A stretch of 45,599 nt of DNA from Chthonomonas sp. UBA2785 (GCA_002352215.1 DEIB01000053.1:1-45599), one strand, 5' to 3'. Shown: positions 9,101 to 17,153, counted from the stretch's first letter. Made by a program: numbers and translations. The notes: a model not told the origin generated them from the sequence alone.

Positions 9101-9494
9101 GCGTGGCGATATCGAAGCCTTGCTGAAGGGTTCCGGTGATGGAGACGACGCCGTGGACGTGCAAACCCTGCGCGCCAACCAACCGGAGCACGCCAATGCC
9201 ATGGACCTCGACGTGCCGATCATGCAGCTCGGCGAATGGGTGGAGGAAACCTGGAGCGAAGACCTGGCCGATGACTTCCTCTTGAAGCCGTCGTTCCTGG
9301 AAATTGACCGCCGACAAGAAGAGGCCATTGCCATCCAGGATGAAATGGCGCCGGATCGTCGCCGACGCAATAATCGACGCAACCGCCGCGATCGCGGCGG
9401 GCAAGAAGAAGGCTCACGGCGCGGACGTGAGGGTGCGGATCGACAGGAAGCCGAGCCAGATTCGATCAACGTGTTCTTCCGCAAGCGAGACTAA
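6120..9494 (+). CDS. GH42-like barrel protein with Arg/Lys-rich disordered tails
   Basis: About 1124 residues. Residues ~1-325 are low-complexity Ala/Pro/Lys/Arg/Glu with basic clusters (RKRGRNRRDRRGD, RRGRRNRRQEE). A folded core follows from ~330 to ~1020, and the last ~60 residues are again basic (RRRRNNRRNRRDRGG). The core resembles GH42-type beta-galactosidases and their Armatimonadota/Planctomycetes relatives. It has GIHLERGEW then FRQWLRARY (acid/base region, Glu at ~461), SGHLSLGKLLRCADVDY, LPGALAAF, and SEEDYKT (Glu ~632-633, nucleophile region). A Rossmann-like segment follows (PDVALLIDERS, RLYVFVNAW). There is no signal peptide, so it is cytoplasmic. ATG 6120 has AAGG eight bases upstream; ATG 6102 is in frame but lacks one. 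The stop lies 3 bases before era. Sugar hydrolysis is not certain; the tails look like those of RNase E. Confidence 0.7.
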   Translation: MARKTKQDATPTNLSTPTDPTPNPEESTETIPARRTRRPPSDEITIEPVAKPRRGRTPKAKAEPEAVPEAAPVAAAPAKSRRASAKSATKPEPEVTESAPAPKPTRGRAKAAPAPETKAEVAAPKAPAAKAAKATKAPARTAKKETPTSDPSALLESLGFAGLSWRPKTAGPVPTEGDDEPNETETAPETRATNDRKRGRNRRDRRGDVPTEETSTEETIQEEAKPAARADNREDKERRGRRNRRQEEPKDAETETPEATEEEAPARPRARFRERPAPKQAVVAPPEPVVPVREPIAIPLDAPQVVVRNGVPILTRNQKALAPHFFFAAALEPKRLETVKEEIKLAAEHGTHLISLLVELEVSENMVDDAVSMAAYLLKQVTEVNPQALVQFRVAFVAPKDWEKTYKNARFIGEDGMLADPSVSDDTFWNDAEDCLARFIRKLRKMPFAEHVLGIHLERGEWFFPMDGGYDNSISSTEKFRQWLRARYRNDVVTLRASWFDGSADFDTVQIPPMTERRSLEETFVRTDRKSRRWVDYHLFLSDTTHDRITNLAYCVKKESEGTYLVGVSYGYTFEWSHPYSGHLSLGKLLRCADVDYIAGPPSHETRLPGALAAFPGPMDSFALNGKLAISEEDYKTPISGREEPDSYNPVIKTPQALENVHWRGAGLTLAHGGGNVWMDTWGNGWLNSPGIWARAEKIQAAQRMRMQAPMTAPDVALLIDERSLAYLADREAFDDLVKQVRESLLRSGLSVGCYLISDLAHRENFPESRLYVFVNAWDVRPEVRSAIKSRLQRDNKVLFWLYAAGLFEAGRESLERAREITGIAIRPQPFASRSGTTLLNTREPLCQALDERKLAEGGTLSPSYFAIPEVGVLLGEYSSTGLPSFVVSPFDEDPDRSKHWLSVFLGEPIVSPALFRELGTIAGAHVWSFDDDVIWARPPFLTIHAKGTGPRTIALPDQWSAYNLVSNEWVTVENHAVRFHALDGHTYSFLVGMRGDIEALLKGSGDGDDAVDVQTLRANQPEHANAMDLDVPIMQLGEWVEETWSEDLADDFLLKPSFLEIDRRQEEAIAIQDEMAPDRRRRNNRRNRRDRGGQEEGSRRGREGADRQEAEPDSINVFFRKRD

Positions 9495-9497
9495 GGC

Positions 9498-10412
9498 ATG
9501 GCAGCGTATCGAAGTGGTTTTGTCGCCGTAGTCGGTCGCCCGAACGTGGGCAAGAGCACGATGGTGAACGCCCTCGTGGGCGAGAAGATCAGCATCGTCT
9601 CCGACAAGGTGCAAACCACTCGGCGGCGCGCGCTCGGCGTGCTGACCACTGGCGAATACCAAATCGCGTTCATCGATACACCGGGCATCCACGCCCCGCA
9701 CCACCGGCTGGGCCGCGCCCTCAACGAGACGGCCAAGACCTCGTTGGTCGATGCGGATGTGGTGCTGGTAGTCGTAAATGGTGGCCAAGACCCCACCGCC
9801 GAAGACCGGCAGATCGCCGAGCTCATGCGGCAATCCAACCTCATTGGCGAAAAGCGCGCCCATCCCGTCATCTTGTGCATCAACAAAATGGACCTACTTA
9901 AGCCGCACTACGTGGAGCCCCGCTGGGCGGCTTTCCACGAGCTGTTTGAACCTGATGACGCGATCATGACGTGCATGACCAAGGAGCACAACCTCAAAGA
10001 ATTGGTGGCGCTGCTGGTGAGCAAGCTGCCGGAGGCCGCGCCCATGTACGACGAGGACACCTATACGGACCAGTCCATGCGCACCCTCTCCGCCGAGATT
10101 GTGCGGGAGAAAGCCATCCGTCAACTCCGCCAAGAAGTTCCCCACGCTCTTGCCACCTACGTCGAAGAGTGGGAAGAAGAAGAACGCCGCACCGTTATAA
10201 GCTGCGTTCTGCTCTGTGAGACCGAAGGGCAAAAAGCCATCCTGATTGGCAAACGCGGCAAGATGCTACGAACCATTGGCACCGAGGCCCGCCTGGAAAT
10301 CGAAAAGTTGATTGAGCGCCCGGTGTTCCTGGAATTGTTTGTGAAGGTGCGCACGGATTGGCGGCAAAGCGAGCGCCACCTGCGTGAACTCGACTATCTG
10401 AATGGGGGATAA
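9498..10412 (+). CDS. era: GTPase Era
   Basis: A 304-residue Era, the essential GTPase that binds the 3' end of 16S rRNA and helps mature the 30S subunit. G1 is GRPNVGKS (13-20), G2 TTRRRALG, G3 DTPG (60-63) and G4 NKMD (129-132). The C-terminal KH domain is seen from ~210 (ILIGKRGKMLRTIGTEAR, LEIEKLIERPVFLELFVKV, RTDWRQ). Length is typical. It starts 3 bases after the GH42-like gene, so the two are very likely cotranscribed. Its last codons overlap the start region of the following glycosyltransferase. Confidence 0.97.
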   Translation: MAAYRSGFVAVVGRPNVGKSTMVNALVGEKISIVSDKVQTTRRRALGVLTTGEYQIAFIDTPGIHAPHHRLGRALNETAKTSLVDADVVLVVVNGGQDPTAEDRQIAELMRQSNLIGEKRAHPVILCINKMDLLKPHYVEPRWAAFHELFEPDDAIMTCMTKEHNLKELVALLVSKLPEAAPMYDEDTYTDQSMRTLSAEIVREKAIRQLRQEVPHALATYVEEWEEEERRTVISCVLLCETEGQKAILIGKRGKMLRTIGTEARLEIEKLIERPVFLELFVKVRTDWRQSERHLRELDYLNGG

Positions 10413-10419
10413 TCGCGGC

Positions 10420-11811
10420 GTGCGCGTGGTGATGCTTTCCTGGGAATACCCACCGCGCATCGTCGGGGGCATCAGCCCGCACGTTTACGAACTCTCCCCC
10501 GAACTGGTGAAGCGCGGCATCGAAGTCCACGTCGTCACCAAGTCCACCCCCAAGGCGCCCAACGAAGAAATTGAGGCCAGCGGTGTTCATGTACACCGCG
10601 TGGATCTCGCCCGCGAACCCGTTAACTTCGTGGACGAAATCCAGCTCCTCAACAAGGCTACCGACCTTCGCTGCCGCCAATTGCTGGAAGATTGGCGCGA
10701 AGAAGGCCGCCCCACCCTGTTCCACGCCCACGACTGGCTGAGCCTAGACAGCGCCCGCGAGCTGAAGTACGAGTACCAACTGCCGATGGTGGCCACGGTC
10801 CACGCGACCGAGCAAGGACGCCATGGCGGCATCCACAACGACCTCAGCCGCTACATCCACGAACAGGAGTACTGGCTAACCTACGAAGCCTGGCGCGTCA
10901 TTGTCTGTTCGCAGTTTATGCGGCAAGAGGCGCATCGGCTCTTTGCCTGCCCCTACGACAAGATTGATGTCGTCTTCAATGGCGTCAACGCGGAGAAGTT
11001 CCAGTTCGAGGCCACCGACGCCGAAATCGCCGAGTGGCGCGGCCGCCTGGCCCGCCCGGACGAGAAGATCGTCATGTACGTCGGTCGGTTTGTACGGGAG
11101 AAAGGCATTCACGTCTTGCTCAACGCCGCTTCGGTGGTGCTGGCCGAGGAACCCAACACCAAGTTCGTTATCGTGGGCGGCGGCGACCGCACCAACCTGG
11201 AGCGGTTTGTGCGCTGGTACGGCCTGCAGGATAAGGTGCTGTTCACCGGCTTTATGGCCAATCGCTCCCTCCACCAGCTTTATCGCGTGGCCGATGTGGC
11301 CGTCTTCCCTTCGCTATACGAGCCGTTCGGCATTGTGGCGCTAGAGGGCATGGCCGCCGGATGCGCGGTGGTGGCCAGCGATGCGGGCGGACTGAAGGAA
11401 GTGGTGCTGCACGACGTGAATGGCACCAGCACTTACGCCGGCGATGCGGGCAGCCTGGCCTGGGGCATCTTGCGCGTCATCCGTGATCCGGCCCGTGCGC
11501 AAAGGCTAAAGGAGAACGCAGATAAACGCCTGCAAACCGATTTCCACTGGCGCAACCTGGCCGAGCAAACTCACAAGGTCTATGACCGGGTGTGGAGAGA
11601 GTTCCTGGAAAGTCCGTGGGCCGAGCGCACCCTCTGGCCGATCCACCCCAACGCCGACGAAATGGCGGCGCGCCTGCGGGTGAAGGAAAAGGCCAAGACC
11701 GGCGCTTTCGTGCCGAATCCGGCCCCCATCGTTCCGGCTCCCGAGGTCAAGCTTGACCCCGATGCGGCGCTCGCCGCCGGTAAGCCGGAAGCCCTCGAAG
11801 AAGAATCGTAG
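10420..11811 (+). CDS. GT4-family glycosyltransferase (glycogen-synthase-like)
   Basis: A retaining GT-B glycosyltransferase of ~463 residues. Near the N-terminus are VVMLSWEYPPR and VGGISPHVYELSPELVKRG (nucleotide-sugar/acceptor loop). HAHDWLS follows, then the C-terminal half with VMYVGRFVREKGIHVLLNA, VGGGDRTNLE and EPFGIVALEGMAAG (the EX7E motif). Such proteins include ADP-glucose-using glycogen synthases and lipid/polysaccharide mannosyl- or glucosyltransferases; the donor is not decidable here. ATG 10402 is in frame, but GTG 10420 has GGGGGA upstream and yields the usual MRVVMLSWEYPP start, so I prefer it. The ~60 C-terminal residues are Pro/Ala-rich and unstructured. It follows era at once. 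Confidence 0.85.
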   Translation: MRVVMLSWEYPPRIVGGISPHVYELSPELVKRGIEVHVVTKSTPKAPNEEIEASGVHVHRVDLAREPVNFVDEIQLLNKATDLRCRQLLEDWREEGRPTLFHAHDWLSLDSARELKYEYQLPMVATVHATEQGRHGGIHNDLSRYIHEQEYWLTYEAWRVIVCSQFMRQEAHRLFACPYDKIDVVFNGVNAEKFQFEATDAEIAEWRGRLARPDEKIVMYVGRFVREKGIHVLLNAASVVLAEEPNTKFVIVGGGDRTNLERFVRWYGLQDKVLFTGFMANRSLHQLYRVADVAVFPSLYEPFGIVALEGMAAGCAVVASDAGGLKEVVLHDVNGTSTYAGDAGSLAWGILRVIRDPARAQRLKENADKRLQTDFHWRNLAEQTHKVYDRVWREFLESPWAERTLWPIHPNADEMAARLRVKEKAKTGAFVPNPAPIVPAPEVKLDPDAALAAGKPEALEEES

Positions 11812-11856
11812 TCCTCTCCATCCTTCCCGAGGGCTTGAGCGATTTTCTGGGCGGGG

Positions 11857-13293
11857 TCAGCTCCCCGACGACCAGGTTTTCGCTGCGTTCCAGGCTGTGT
11901 TTTGGGCGATCTGGGCGTTCATCGAATACTCGCTGTCACCACCGCCGCCACCACCGCCGGATTCAAAACCGGACTGGGCGCCGATTCCCCATTCATTCAG
12001 GGCTTGGTCGAACTGCGCGGCCAGCATCATCCGTTGCTCCGCCGAGGCCCCCATCCATTGCTGTCGCAGACCGGCGTAGAGCTTGGGCGCATTGGCAATG
12101 AGCAATTGAGCTTGGGCATCCATGGTGGGAAGCTCTTGCAGAATCCCCATCCGTACCTGGTTGATGTCGTCCATCGTCACGCCTTCCGTCGGGCGGCCCG
12201 CGGCGTTCCACATGAACCACAGCATCTCCATGAGGGCGTCAATATCGCCTTCGCTGATGTCCTGATCCCACTCTTCCTTGGTCGGCTGGGCGGCTACGCG
12301 CTGCACCGAAGCCCGGCGTCGGGTGATCGCATCCCACATCACTTGGGCGTAGCCAATGCCCATTTCGGCCCCGCGCGAGAACGCTTGCTCGAACACGGCG
12401 CGGCCTTCGTTTCGGCTTTGCTCACGCTCGGCCTCGGTACCCGTGGTCAGGGTCTTCAGTAGTTCCGCACCCTGCAGGGCCAGGACTTGCTTGCCTTCGG
12501 CATCGGCGGCGTTGTAATACTCAATGAACCGGGCGCGGGTGGCCTCGAACTCGGCTTCCGTCATCTGGATGTCGAAGAGGATCTCAATGACCGTGACAAA
12601 GTTCGCCACCGAGCCGTAGGTGAGCGGCGGCTGCCCCGCCACGATCACCTTGCTGGCGGATTCGCGCTGGAAATTGCCATCCACACGCTGCTCCACGGTG
12701 CGCATTGCGCCTTGATTCAGGAATCCCCCTTGGCGACCTCCGCCCGAGGTGGCTGCGCCACCGGCGCCACGCGCAAGGGGCGTACGGCCTTCCACTGCCA
12801 GGGTTTGCGCGGTTTCGTCCATGATCTTGAACCCATTCGCGTCGCTGGCCTTGGCGTAAGGCATCACCACGAGGGCGTTATTGGTGCCACACACGGCCAG
12901 GGCGTAGCCCTTCCACGCCACGCCATCCTCGTCCTTGAATTCGAGGGTCATTTTGGTGGCCTTACGGCCTTGGTAGGTGGTCTCGGCACGGCTCTGCTTC
13001 GTCACCGTGGACTCCGCCGAAAGCAGCTGCACGGTCACATCCAGCAGGGCCTTGTTTACCGTGGCGTGCTGGCTGGCATCGAACGCCTCCGGCGATTTGT
13101 AGGAAAGGATGTCGCAGTGAGCGCTGTCGTCGTTGTCCGGGATGGCAATCTCAGTGAGGTACGCGCCGTCTCCCAGGTCGTATCGTTCCGCCTTGTAGCC
13201 ACTCGGGACATCAATCGCAAACGCGCCGCCCGGATCCGAGTAGCCCGCCGCCGAGCTGACGACCGCTGCTAACAGAAATGCACGCAAGAGCAT
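11857..13293 (-). CDS. secreted protein of unknown function with Gly-rich C-terminus
   Basis: A 478-residue protein with a signal peptide (MLLRAFLLAAVVSSAAG). After it, SDPGGAFAIDVPSGYKAER resembles the opening of PsbP/DUF1795-like domains, with a beta-rich stretch to ~170. A Gly/Arg linker follows (GGAATSGGGRQGG). The C-terminal ~280 residues are mainly helical, with QRMMLAAQFDQALNEWG and a run of Gly, and end NTAWNAAKTWSSGS. I do not recognise the whole family. It faces the GT4 gene tail to tail with 45 bases between. A TACACT box lies 7 bases before the ATG with no Shine-Dalgarno, so it may be a leaderless, single-gene transcript. Confidence 0.6.
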   Translation of the reverse strand: MLLRAFLLAAVVSSAAGYSDPGGAFAIDVPSGYKAERYDLGDGAYLTEIAIPDNDDSAHCDILSYKSPEAFDASQHATVNKALLDVTVQLLSAESTVTKQSRAETTYQGRKATKMTLEFKDEDGVAWKGYALAVCGTNNALVVMPYAKASDANGFKIMDETAQTLAVEGRTPLARGAGGAATSGGGRQGGFLNQGAMRTVEQRVDGNFQRESASKVIVAGQPPLTYGSVANFVTVIEILFDIQMTEAEFEATRARFIEYYNAADAEGKQVLALQGAELLKTLTTGTEAEREQSRNEGRAVFEQAFSRGAEMGIGYAQVMWDAITRRRASVQRVAAQPTKEEWDQDISEGDIDALMEMLWFMWNAAGRPTEGVTMDDINQVRMGILQELPTMDAQAQLLIANAPKLYAGLRQQWMGASAEQRMMLAAQFDQALNEWGIGAQSGFESGGGGGGGDSEYSMNAQIAQNTAWNAAKTWSSGS

Positions 13294-13300
13294 GCTTGAG

Positions 13301-13330
13301 AGTGTAATGGGCCGATGTTCAAGAAGTCAC
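13301..13330 (-). promoter_or_regulatory. promoter of the 13293 gene (leaderless type)
   Basis: On the minus strand GTGACT (13330-13325) is followed by an 18-base spacer and TACACT (13306-13301). The ATG at 13293 is 7 bases after the -10 box, so transcription should begin at or next to the start codon. Confidence 0.5.
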
Positions 13331-13338
13331 GAACTGGT

Positions 13339-13482
13339 CTATTTCTGTCGCTTCTCGACCATTGATGGCGAACAATGACAAGTTTCGCACCCTTCCTTGC
13401 CTCCCCATCGGCTCACTATGAGTCTTCGGACCACATACACGAGCGCCGCCAAGATCGCGGTTCCGACTACAAATGCGTCCAT
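13339..13482 (-). CDS. FeoB-associated Cys-rich membrane protein
   Basis: A 47-residue peptide: one membrane helix (DAFVVGTAILAALVYVVRRL) and then a short cytosolic tail with GCETCHCS. This layout matches the FeoB-associated Cys-rich membrane protein family that accompanies ferrous iron transporters. The A of its ATG is the last base of the feoB TGA, giving tight translational coupling. The longer frame upstream is a shadow of feoB. The three Cys (CETCHC) are candidates for iron or zinc binding. Its exact role is unknown; a partner or regulator of FeoB is the usual idea. Confidence 0.8.
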   Translation of the reverse strand: MDAFVVGTAILAALVYVVRRLIVSRWGGKEGCETCHCSPSMVEKRQK

Positions 13483-15584
13483 CAGGCCACGCCTCGGAAG
13501 AGTTGATACGTCACGATGGCGAAAACATACGCCAGCACCGTCATATAGCCAAACGCAAACCAAGCCCACTTGGCGCTCTTGGTTTCGGCCTGGATTGTCG
13601 CGACCGTGGTGAGGCACTGACAACACAGAGCAAAGAACACCATCATGCTCAGGGCATTGCCCAAGTTCATCAAAGGCGTGCCGTCGGGGCGCGTAGCGGT
13701 GGCCAACGCGGTGCGCAACTCCTTTGAGTCTTCCCCTTCGCCCATGCCAAAGATGACGCTCATGGCCCCGACCACTACTTCACGGGCCGGGAATGCAGCC
13801 ACCAACGAGGTCGTCAGGCGCCAGTCAAATCCGGCGGGCTCAAAGGCCGGCGCTACTGCCCGCCCAAAGCGCCCGAGATACGATTGCTCCAGCTGATACT
13901 GAGCCTCGAAGGTCTCCAACGAAGTCACTTCTTGCTGAGCCGTGCTCAGCTGGGCATAGGCGGTGCCGGCATCGCTGGAAGAACTTTGCGGGAAATAGAG
14001 TGCCGCCCAGATGAGGATCGTCATCGCCAAAATGACGGTTCCGGCGGTGGTCACAAATGTCTTCGCCTTGTTCCCCATCGTGGCGACGACATCACGCCAG
14101 CGCGGCCACTGGTACCGCGGGAATTCGAGCAAGAACGGCAAGCGCGGCCCCTTCAAAACACCTCGATTAAGAATCCAGGCCACCGGCACCGCCACCGCCA
14201 GCCCCAGCAGGTGCATGATGAAAAGCGTGAGGCCCGCAACAGCCGTACCGTACTTGGACTCAATGAACACCCCGATCAGCAAGACATAAACCGGCAGGCG
14301 CGCACTGCAGCTCATGAGTGGTGCCACCAGAATCGTCGCCAAACGCGCCTTGGGGTCGGGCATCACGCGGGCCGCCATCACCCCTGGAATCGCACAGGCG
14401 TAACTCGAGAGAAGCGGGATGAACGCCCGACCGTTCAGGCCGCACCAGCCCAACAGACGGTCCATGAGAAACGCCGCCCGGGCCAAGTATCCCGTCCCTT
14501 CCAAAACTGAAATGAAGAAGAACAGGATCATGATTTGGGGCAGGAACACGAGCACACCGCCCACGCCCCCGATCACCCCATCCACCACGAGGTCATGGAC
14601 CAAGGGAGTGCCCGCCAAGAGTGGCGAGACGGCATCGCTTAGCGCCCCCATCGCGGTCTCGATGCCGTCCATGAGCGGCGTGGCGAGCGTGTAGATACTC
14701 TGGAACACCAGGTACATCAGAGCGGTGAAGATGAGCAACCCCCACACCCGGTGGGTGAGGATACGGTCAATCTTGTCGGTCCGCGTTTGCAGGGGAGAAG
14801 TCTCGGTGGGCTCGACCTGCTTGCGAACGGAAGCCGCCCAAGCGTAACGGGTTTGCGAATCCAGCACTTTTCCGCTGAGGTTCGCCCCCAGCAGGTCCTC
14901 TCGGCACTCGGTCAGTGCGGCTCGAAAGTCATCCGAAATGTGCTTCGGCGGCTCCTCTTCTCGCAGCAGCCACAGGCGCAGAGTGTGAATATTCGGCGCC
15001 TGCTTGAACTCCGCCAAGCGCTGTAGCGCTACGCGGACACGCTCGGGAAAGCCCAATTCGAGGTCCGGCACCACCGGAGCTTCGAGAGTTCGCTCAATGA
15101 GATCTTGGAGTTCCTTGACGCCCTCGTTCTTGTGGGCTACCACGGGCACCACGGGCACGCCCAGGCGGGAGGCGAGGGCTTCCTTGTCCAGGTTCGGAGC
15201 CACATCTGTCATGGTCAGCGCCACGATAATGGGCAAGCCCAACTCGGCCACCTGGCTATAGAGGAAGAGGCAGCGCTCCATGCTGCCGGCGTCCATCACG
15301 ATGACATAGAGATCAATGGGCTCATCGCCGCCCTGCAGCACCCGCAGAGCCACGGACTCGTCTTCGCTGATCGCCCGCAAGGAGTAGAGGCCGGGGACGT
15401 CAATGCACTCGACCACGCGACCCTGGACACAGTAGCTGCCTTTGGCAATCTCTACGGTGACGCCCGGGTAGTTCCCAATCTTCTGGGTACCTCCGGTGAG
15501 GGCATTAAAGATGGTGGATTTGCCCACGTTGGGCTTGCCGACCAGGGCGATGCGCGCAGTTTTCTGGCCGAAGGTGGTGCTCAT
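13482..15584 (-). CDS. feoB: ferrous iron transporter FeoB
   Basis: A 700-residue Fe(II) uptake protein of the inner membrane: a cytosolic G domain, a helical GDI-like segment, then two Gate domains with many membrane helices. G1 is GKPNVGKS (16-23), G2 is in NYPGVTVE and G3 is DVPG (62-65). Membrane segments begin near residue 285, and the Gate motifs LLSSYACAIPGVMAAR and LVAAFPAREVVVGAM are clear. The G4 position reads TMTD (124-127) instead of the usual NxxD. feoA precedes it with a 4-base overlap and a Cys-rich peptide follows. Function is sure; the G4 change may alter nucleotide preference. Confidence 0.97.
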   Translation of the reverse strand: MSTTFGQKTARIALVGKPNVGKSTIFNALTGGTQKIGNYPGVTVEIAKGSYCVQGRVVECIDVPGLYSLRAISEDESVALRVLQGGDEPIDLYVIVMDAGSMERCLFLYSQVAELGLPIIVALTMTDVAPNLDKEALASRLGVPVVPVVAHKNEGVKELQDLIERTLEAPVVPDLELGFPERVRVALQRLAEFKQAPNIHTLRLWLLREEEPPKHISDDFRAALTECREDLLGANLSGKVLDSQTRYAWAASVRKQVEPTETSPLQTRTDKIDRILTHRVWGLLIFTALMYLVFQSIYTLATPLMDGIETAMGALSDAVSPLLAGTPLVHDLVVDGVIGGVGGVLVFLPQIMILFFFISVLEGTGYLARAAFLMDRLLGWCGLNGRAFIPLLSSYACAIPGVMAARVMPDPKARLATILVAPLMSCSARLPVYVLLIGVFIESKYGTAVAGLTLFIMHLLGLAVAVPVAWILNRGVLKGPRLPFLLEFPRYQWPRWRDVVATMGNKAKTFVTTAGTVILAMTILIWAALYFPQSSSSDAGTAYAQLSTAQQEVTSLETFEAQYQLEQSYLGRFGRAVAPAFEPAGFDWRLTTSLVAAFPAREVVVGAMSVIFGMGEGEDSKELRTALATATRPDGTPLMNLGNALSMMVFFALCCQCLTTVATIQAETKSAKWAWFAFGYMTVLAYVFAIVTYQLFRGVA

Positions 15585-15805
15585 TCCACCAAAGACACGC
15601 GAATGCCACGCGCTTCACTACGCCGCAGGCACAGGCGGGCACCCCGCACTTCGATTTCCACCGGATCGCCGAATGGTGCCACGCGCACCAGGCGAATGAT
15701 CGTGCCGGGCGTCAAGCCCAGTTCATGCAATCGGTCGCTCGCATCACCCAATTCGTTGATGCGTGCATCCCGGCCCACCGGAATATCCTGAAACGACAGC
15801 GGCAT
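15581..15805 (-). CDS. feoA: FeoA family protein
   Basis: A 74-residue SH3-like FeoA, the small cytosolic partner needed for FeoB-dependent Fe(II) uptake. It shows LSFQDIPVGRDARI, ELGLTPGTIIRLVRVAPFG and DPVEIEVRGARLCLRRSEA, the standard pattern. Its stop overlaps the feoB ATG by 4 bases, so the two are coupled. The 41-base region before it (15806-15846) has TAGATT 13 bases before the ATG as a possible -10 and no obvious Fur box or Shine-Dalgarno. The gene upstream ends just before, so it may also be cotranscribed. Confidence 0.93.
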   Translation of the reverse strand: MPLSFQDIPVGRDARINELGDASDRLHELGLTPGTIIRLVRVAPFGDPVEIEVRGARLCLRRSEARGIRVSLVE

Positions 15806-15846
15806 GACGGTATCGATGAATCTAATCTACCCAAAAAGGTATGGAT

Positions 15847-16578
15847 TCACTGAGCCGAAGGAAGTCGAAAGGCGGAGTCCGGCGGGGCCACACCGATTTT
15901 GGCGTCCACATCCCACGTCCAGCGCAGTTTGGTCATTCCTTCGGGCGTCGCCACTTGTTCGTCAAGAATGAACTGGATGAGGTCACCTTGTTCCGAAATC
16001 ACCATGCGATAGAGACCACGCGGAAGGGCCTCCGCGTAAGAGCGGTACGTCCCGGCCACCACAAAGCCCTCTCGGTTGCCGACCTGCGCTTTGCCGTCCA
16101 AGTGGTAGTTCACGAGTTGGCCAATGATGGCCTCCTGGTCGGTGCGCCGGCCAAACATCACGTCTTGCGGCAGGGACCGATCAATCATCACCCCCACAGC
16201 AATGCCGTAGAGATCCTGCACCGTCTTCACAGCCTCGCCAATCTTGACTGGCTCCTTGAGCGGAGTCAGGCGCTGATCCAGCAAGCCCTCGGGGCGCGTG
16301 TACGTTACGATCTCGCCGTCACTGACGCAGAACATGGATGCCTTCTGTCCGTCCACCTTGGCCTGCCGCATGAACATCTTGCTGTCTTCGGTGAACCCGA
16401 AAGACGATTCCACGCGCACCTTGCCGCGACCGTCATCAATCGTCAGCAGGATATTGCCGGTCATGGACTTGACCCCGTGGTATCGAAGGAACATCTTCGA
16501 GATGAGTTGGCCGGCCGTAACGTTTTGGGGCGATGCAGCGGGTTGCGCCGTGGCGAGAAGCAGGAGCGTAGTCATCAT
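15847..16578 (-). CDS. secreted LolA/RseB-like protein
   Basis: A 243-residue exported protein: MMTTLLLLATAQPAAS is a signal peptide, followed by VTAGQLISKMFLRYHGVKSM and then repeated beta strands (NILLTIDDGRGKVRVESSF, MFCVSDGEIVTYTRPEG). The LISKMxxxYxxxKSMTG opening is typical of the LolA/RseB-like fold (outer-membrane lipoprotein-sorting and DUF2092-type proteins). It may bind lipid or lipoprotein in the periplasm; no partner gene is nearby. The open frame reaches 16626, but ATG 16578 overlaps the stop of the upstream adenosyltransferase (ATGA) and gives a clean signal peptide. Confidence 0.6.
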   Translation of the reverse strand: MMTTLLLLATAQPAASPQNVTAGQLISKMFLRYHGVKSMTGNILLTIDDGRGKVRVESSFGFTEDSKMFMRQAKVDGQKASMFCVSDGEIVTYTRPEGLLDQRLTPLKEPVKIGEAVKTVQDLYGIAVGVMIDRSLPQDVMFGRRTDQEAIIGQLVNYHLDGKAQVGNREGFVVAGTYRSYAEALPRGLYRMVISEQGDLIQFILDEQVATPEGMTKLRWTWDVDAKIGVAPPDSAFRLPSAQ

Positions 16579-17153
16579 GAGGTTTCTGAGGCGTCTTCTG
16601 AAGTGGACGATTGGGCGCGGGTCCAAGGCACATCGTCGATGCCGTGGTCATGGTTCGTAGATCGAGTCGCGACGAACAGGTAATCCGAAAGACGATTGAG
16701 GTACCGGATAATGATGCCCCTCACCTCTTGATCTTGGGAGAGCGACACCATGGCGCGTTCGGCTCGACGGGCCACCGTGCGGGCGTGATGAAGGTGCGCG
16801 GAACCCACACTCCCGCCGGGAAGAATAAAGTTCCGCAACGGTTCGAGGTTGGCCTCCAAGGCATCAATCTGGGCTTCAAAGTGCTCGACGGCCCCGCTTA
16901 GGTCGGCCTCTTGGTGGAATCGATGCCCAATCGGAGCGGCAATCTCCGCCCCAATGTCAAAGAGGCGGCTTTGGACTTCACCAAGCACCTGGGCAATGGC
17001 CGAGGGCACTCCGTGCGCCAGGGCCACGCCAAGACACGCGTTGAGTTCGTCGAGTTCACCCACCACATGAATCACGTGGGCGTCCTTGCGAACTCGTTCG
17101 CCCCCAATCAGTCCCGTTTCGCCCGCGTCCCCGGTTCGCGTGTAGATCCTCAC
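16575..17153 (-). CDS. PduO-type ATP:cob(I)alamin adenosyltransferase
   Basis: A 192-residue enzyme that transfers the adenosyl group of ATP to cob(I)alamin to make coenzyme B12. The N-terminal ATP-binding signature IYTRTGDAGETGLIGGERV is followed by KDAHVIHVVGELDELNA. Later come NFILPGGS, HHARTVARRAERAMVSL and RYLNRLSDYLFVATR, all family hallmarks. GTG 17153 overlaps the TGA of the upstream glycosyltransferase (GTGA) and gives the normal start VRIYTRTGD; the frame open to 17246 is a shadow. It implies the cell uses adenosylcobalamin enzymes. Neighbours are unrelated to B12. Confidence 0.93.
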   Translation of the reverse strand: MRIYTRTGDAGETGLIGGERVRKDAHVIHVVGELDELNACLGVALAHGVPSAIAQVLGEVQSRLFDIGAEIAAPIGHRFHQEADLSGAVEHFEAQIDALEANLEPLRNFILPGGSVGSAHLHHARTVARRAERAMVSLSQDQEVRGIIIRYLNRLSDYLFVATRSTNHDHGIDDVPWTRAQSSTSEDASETS

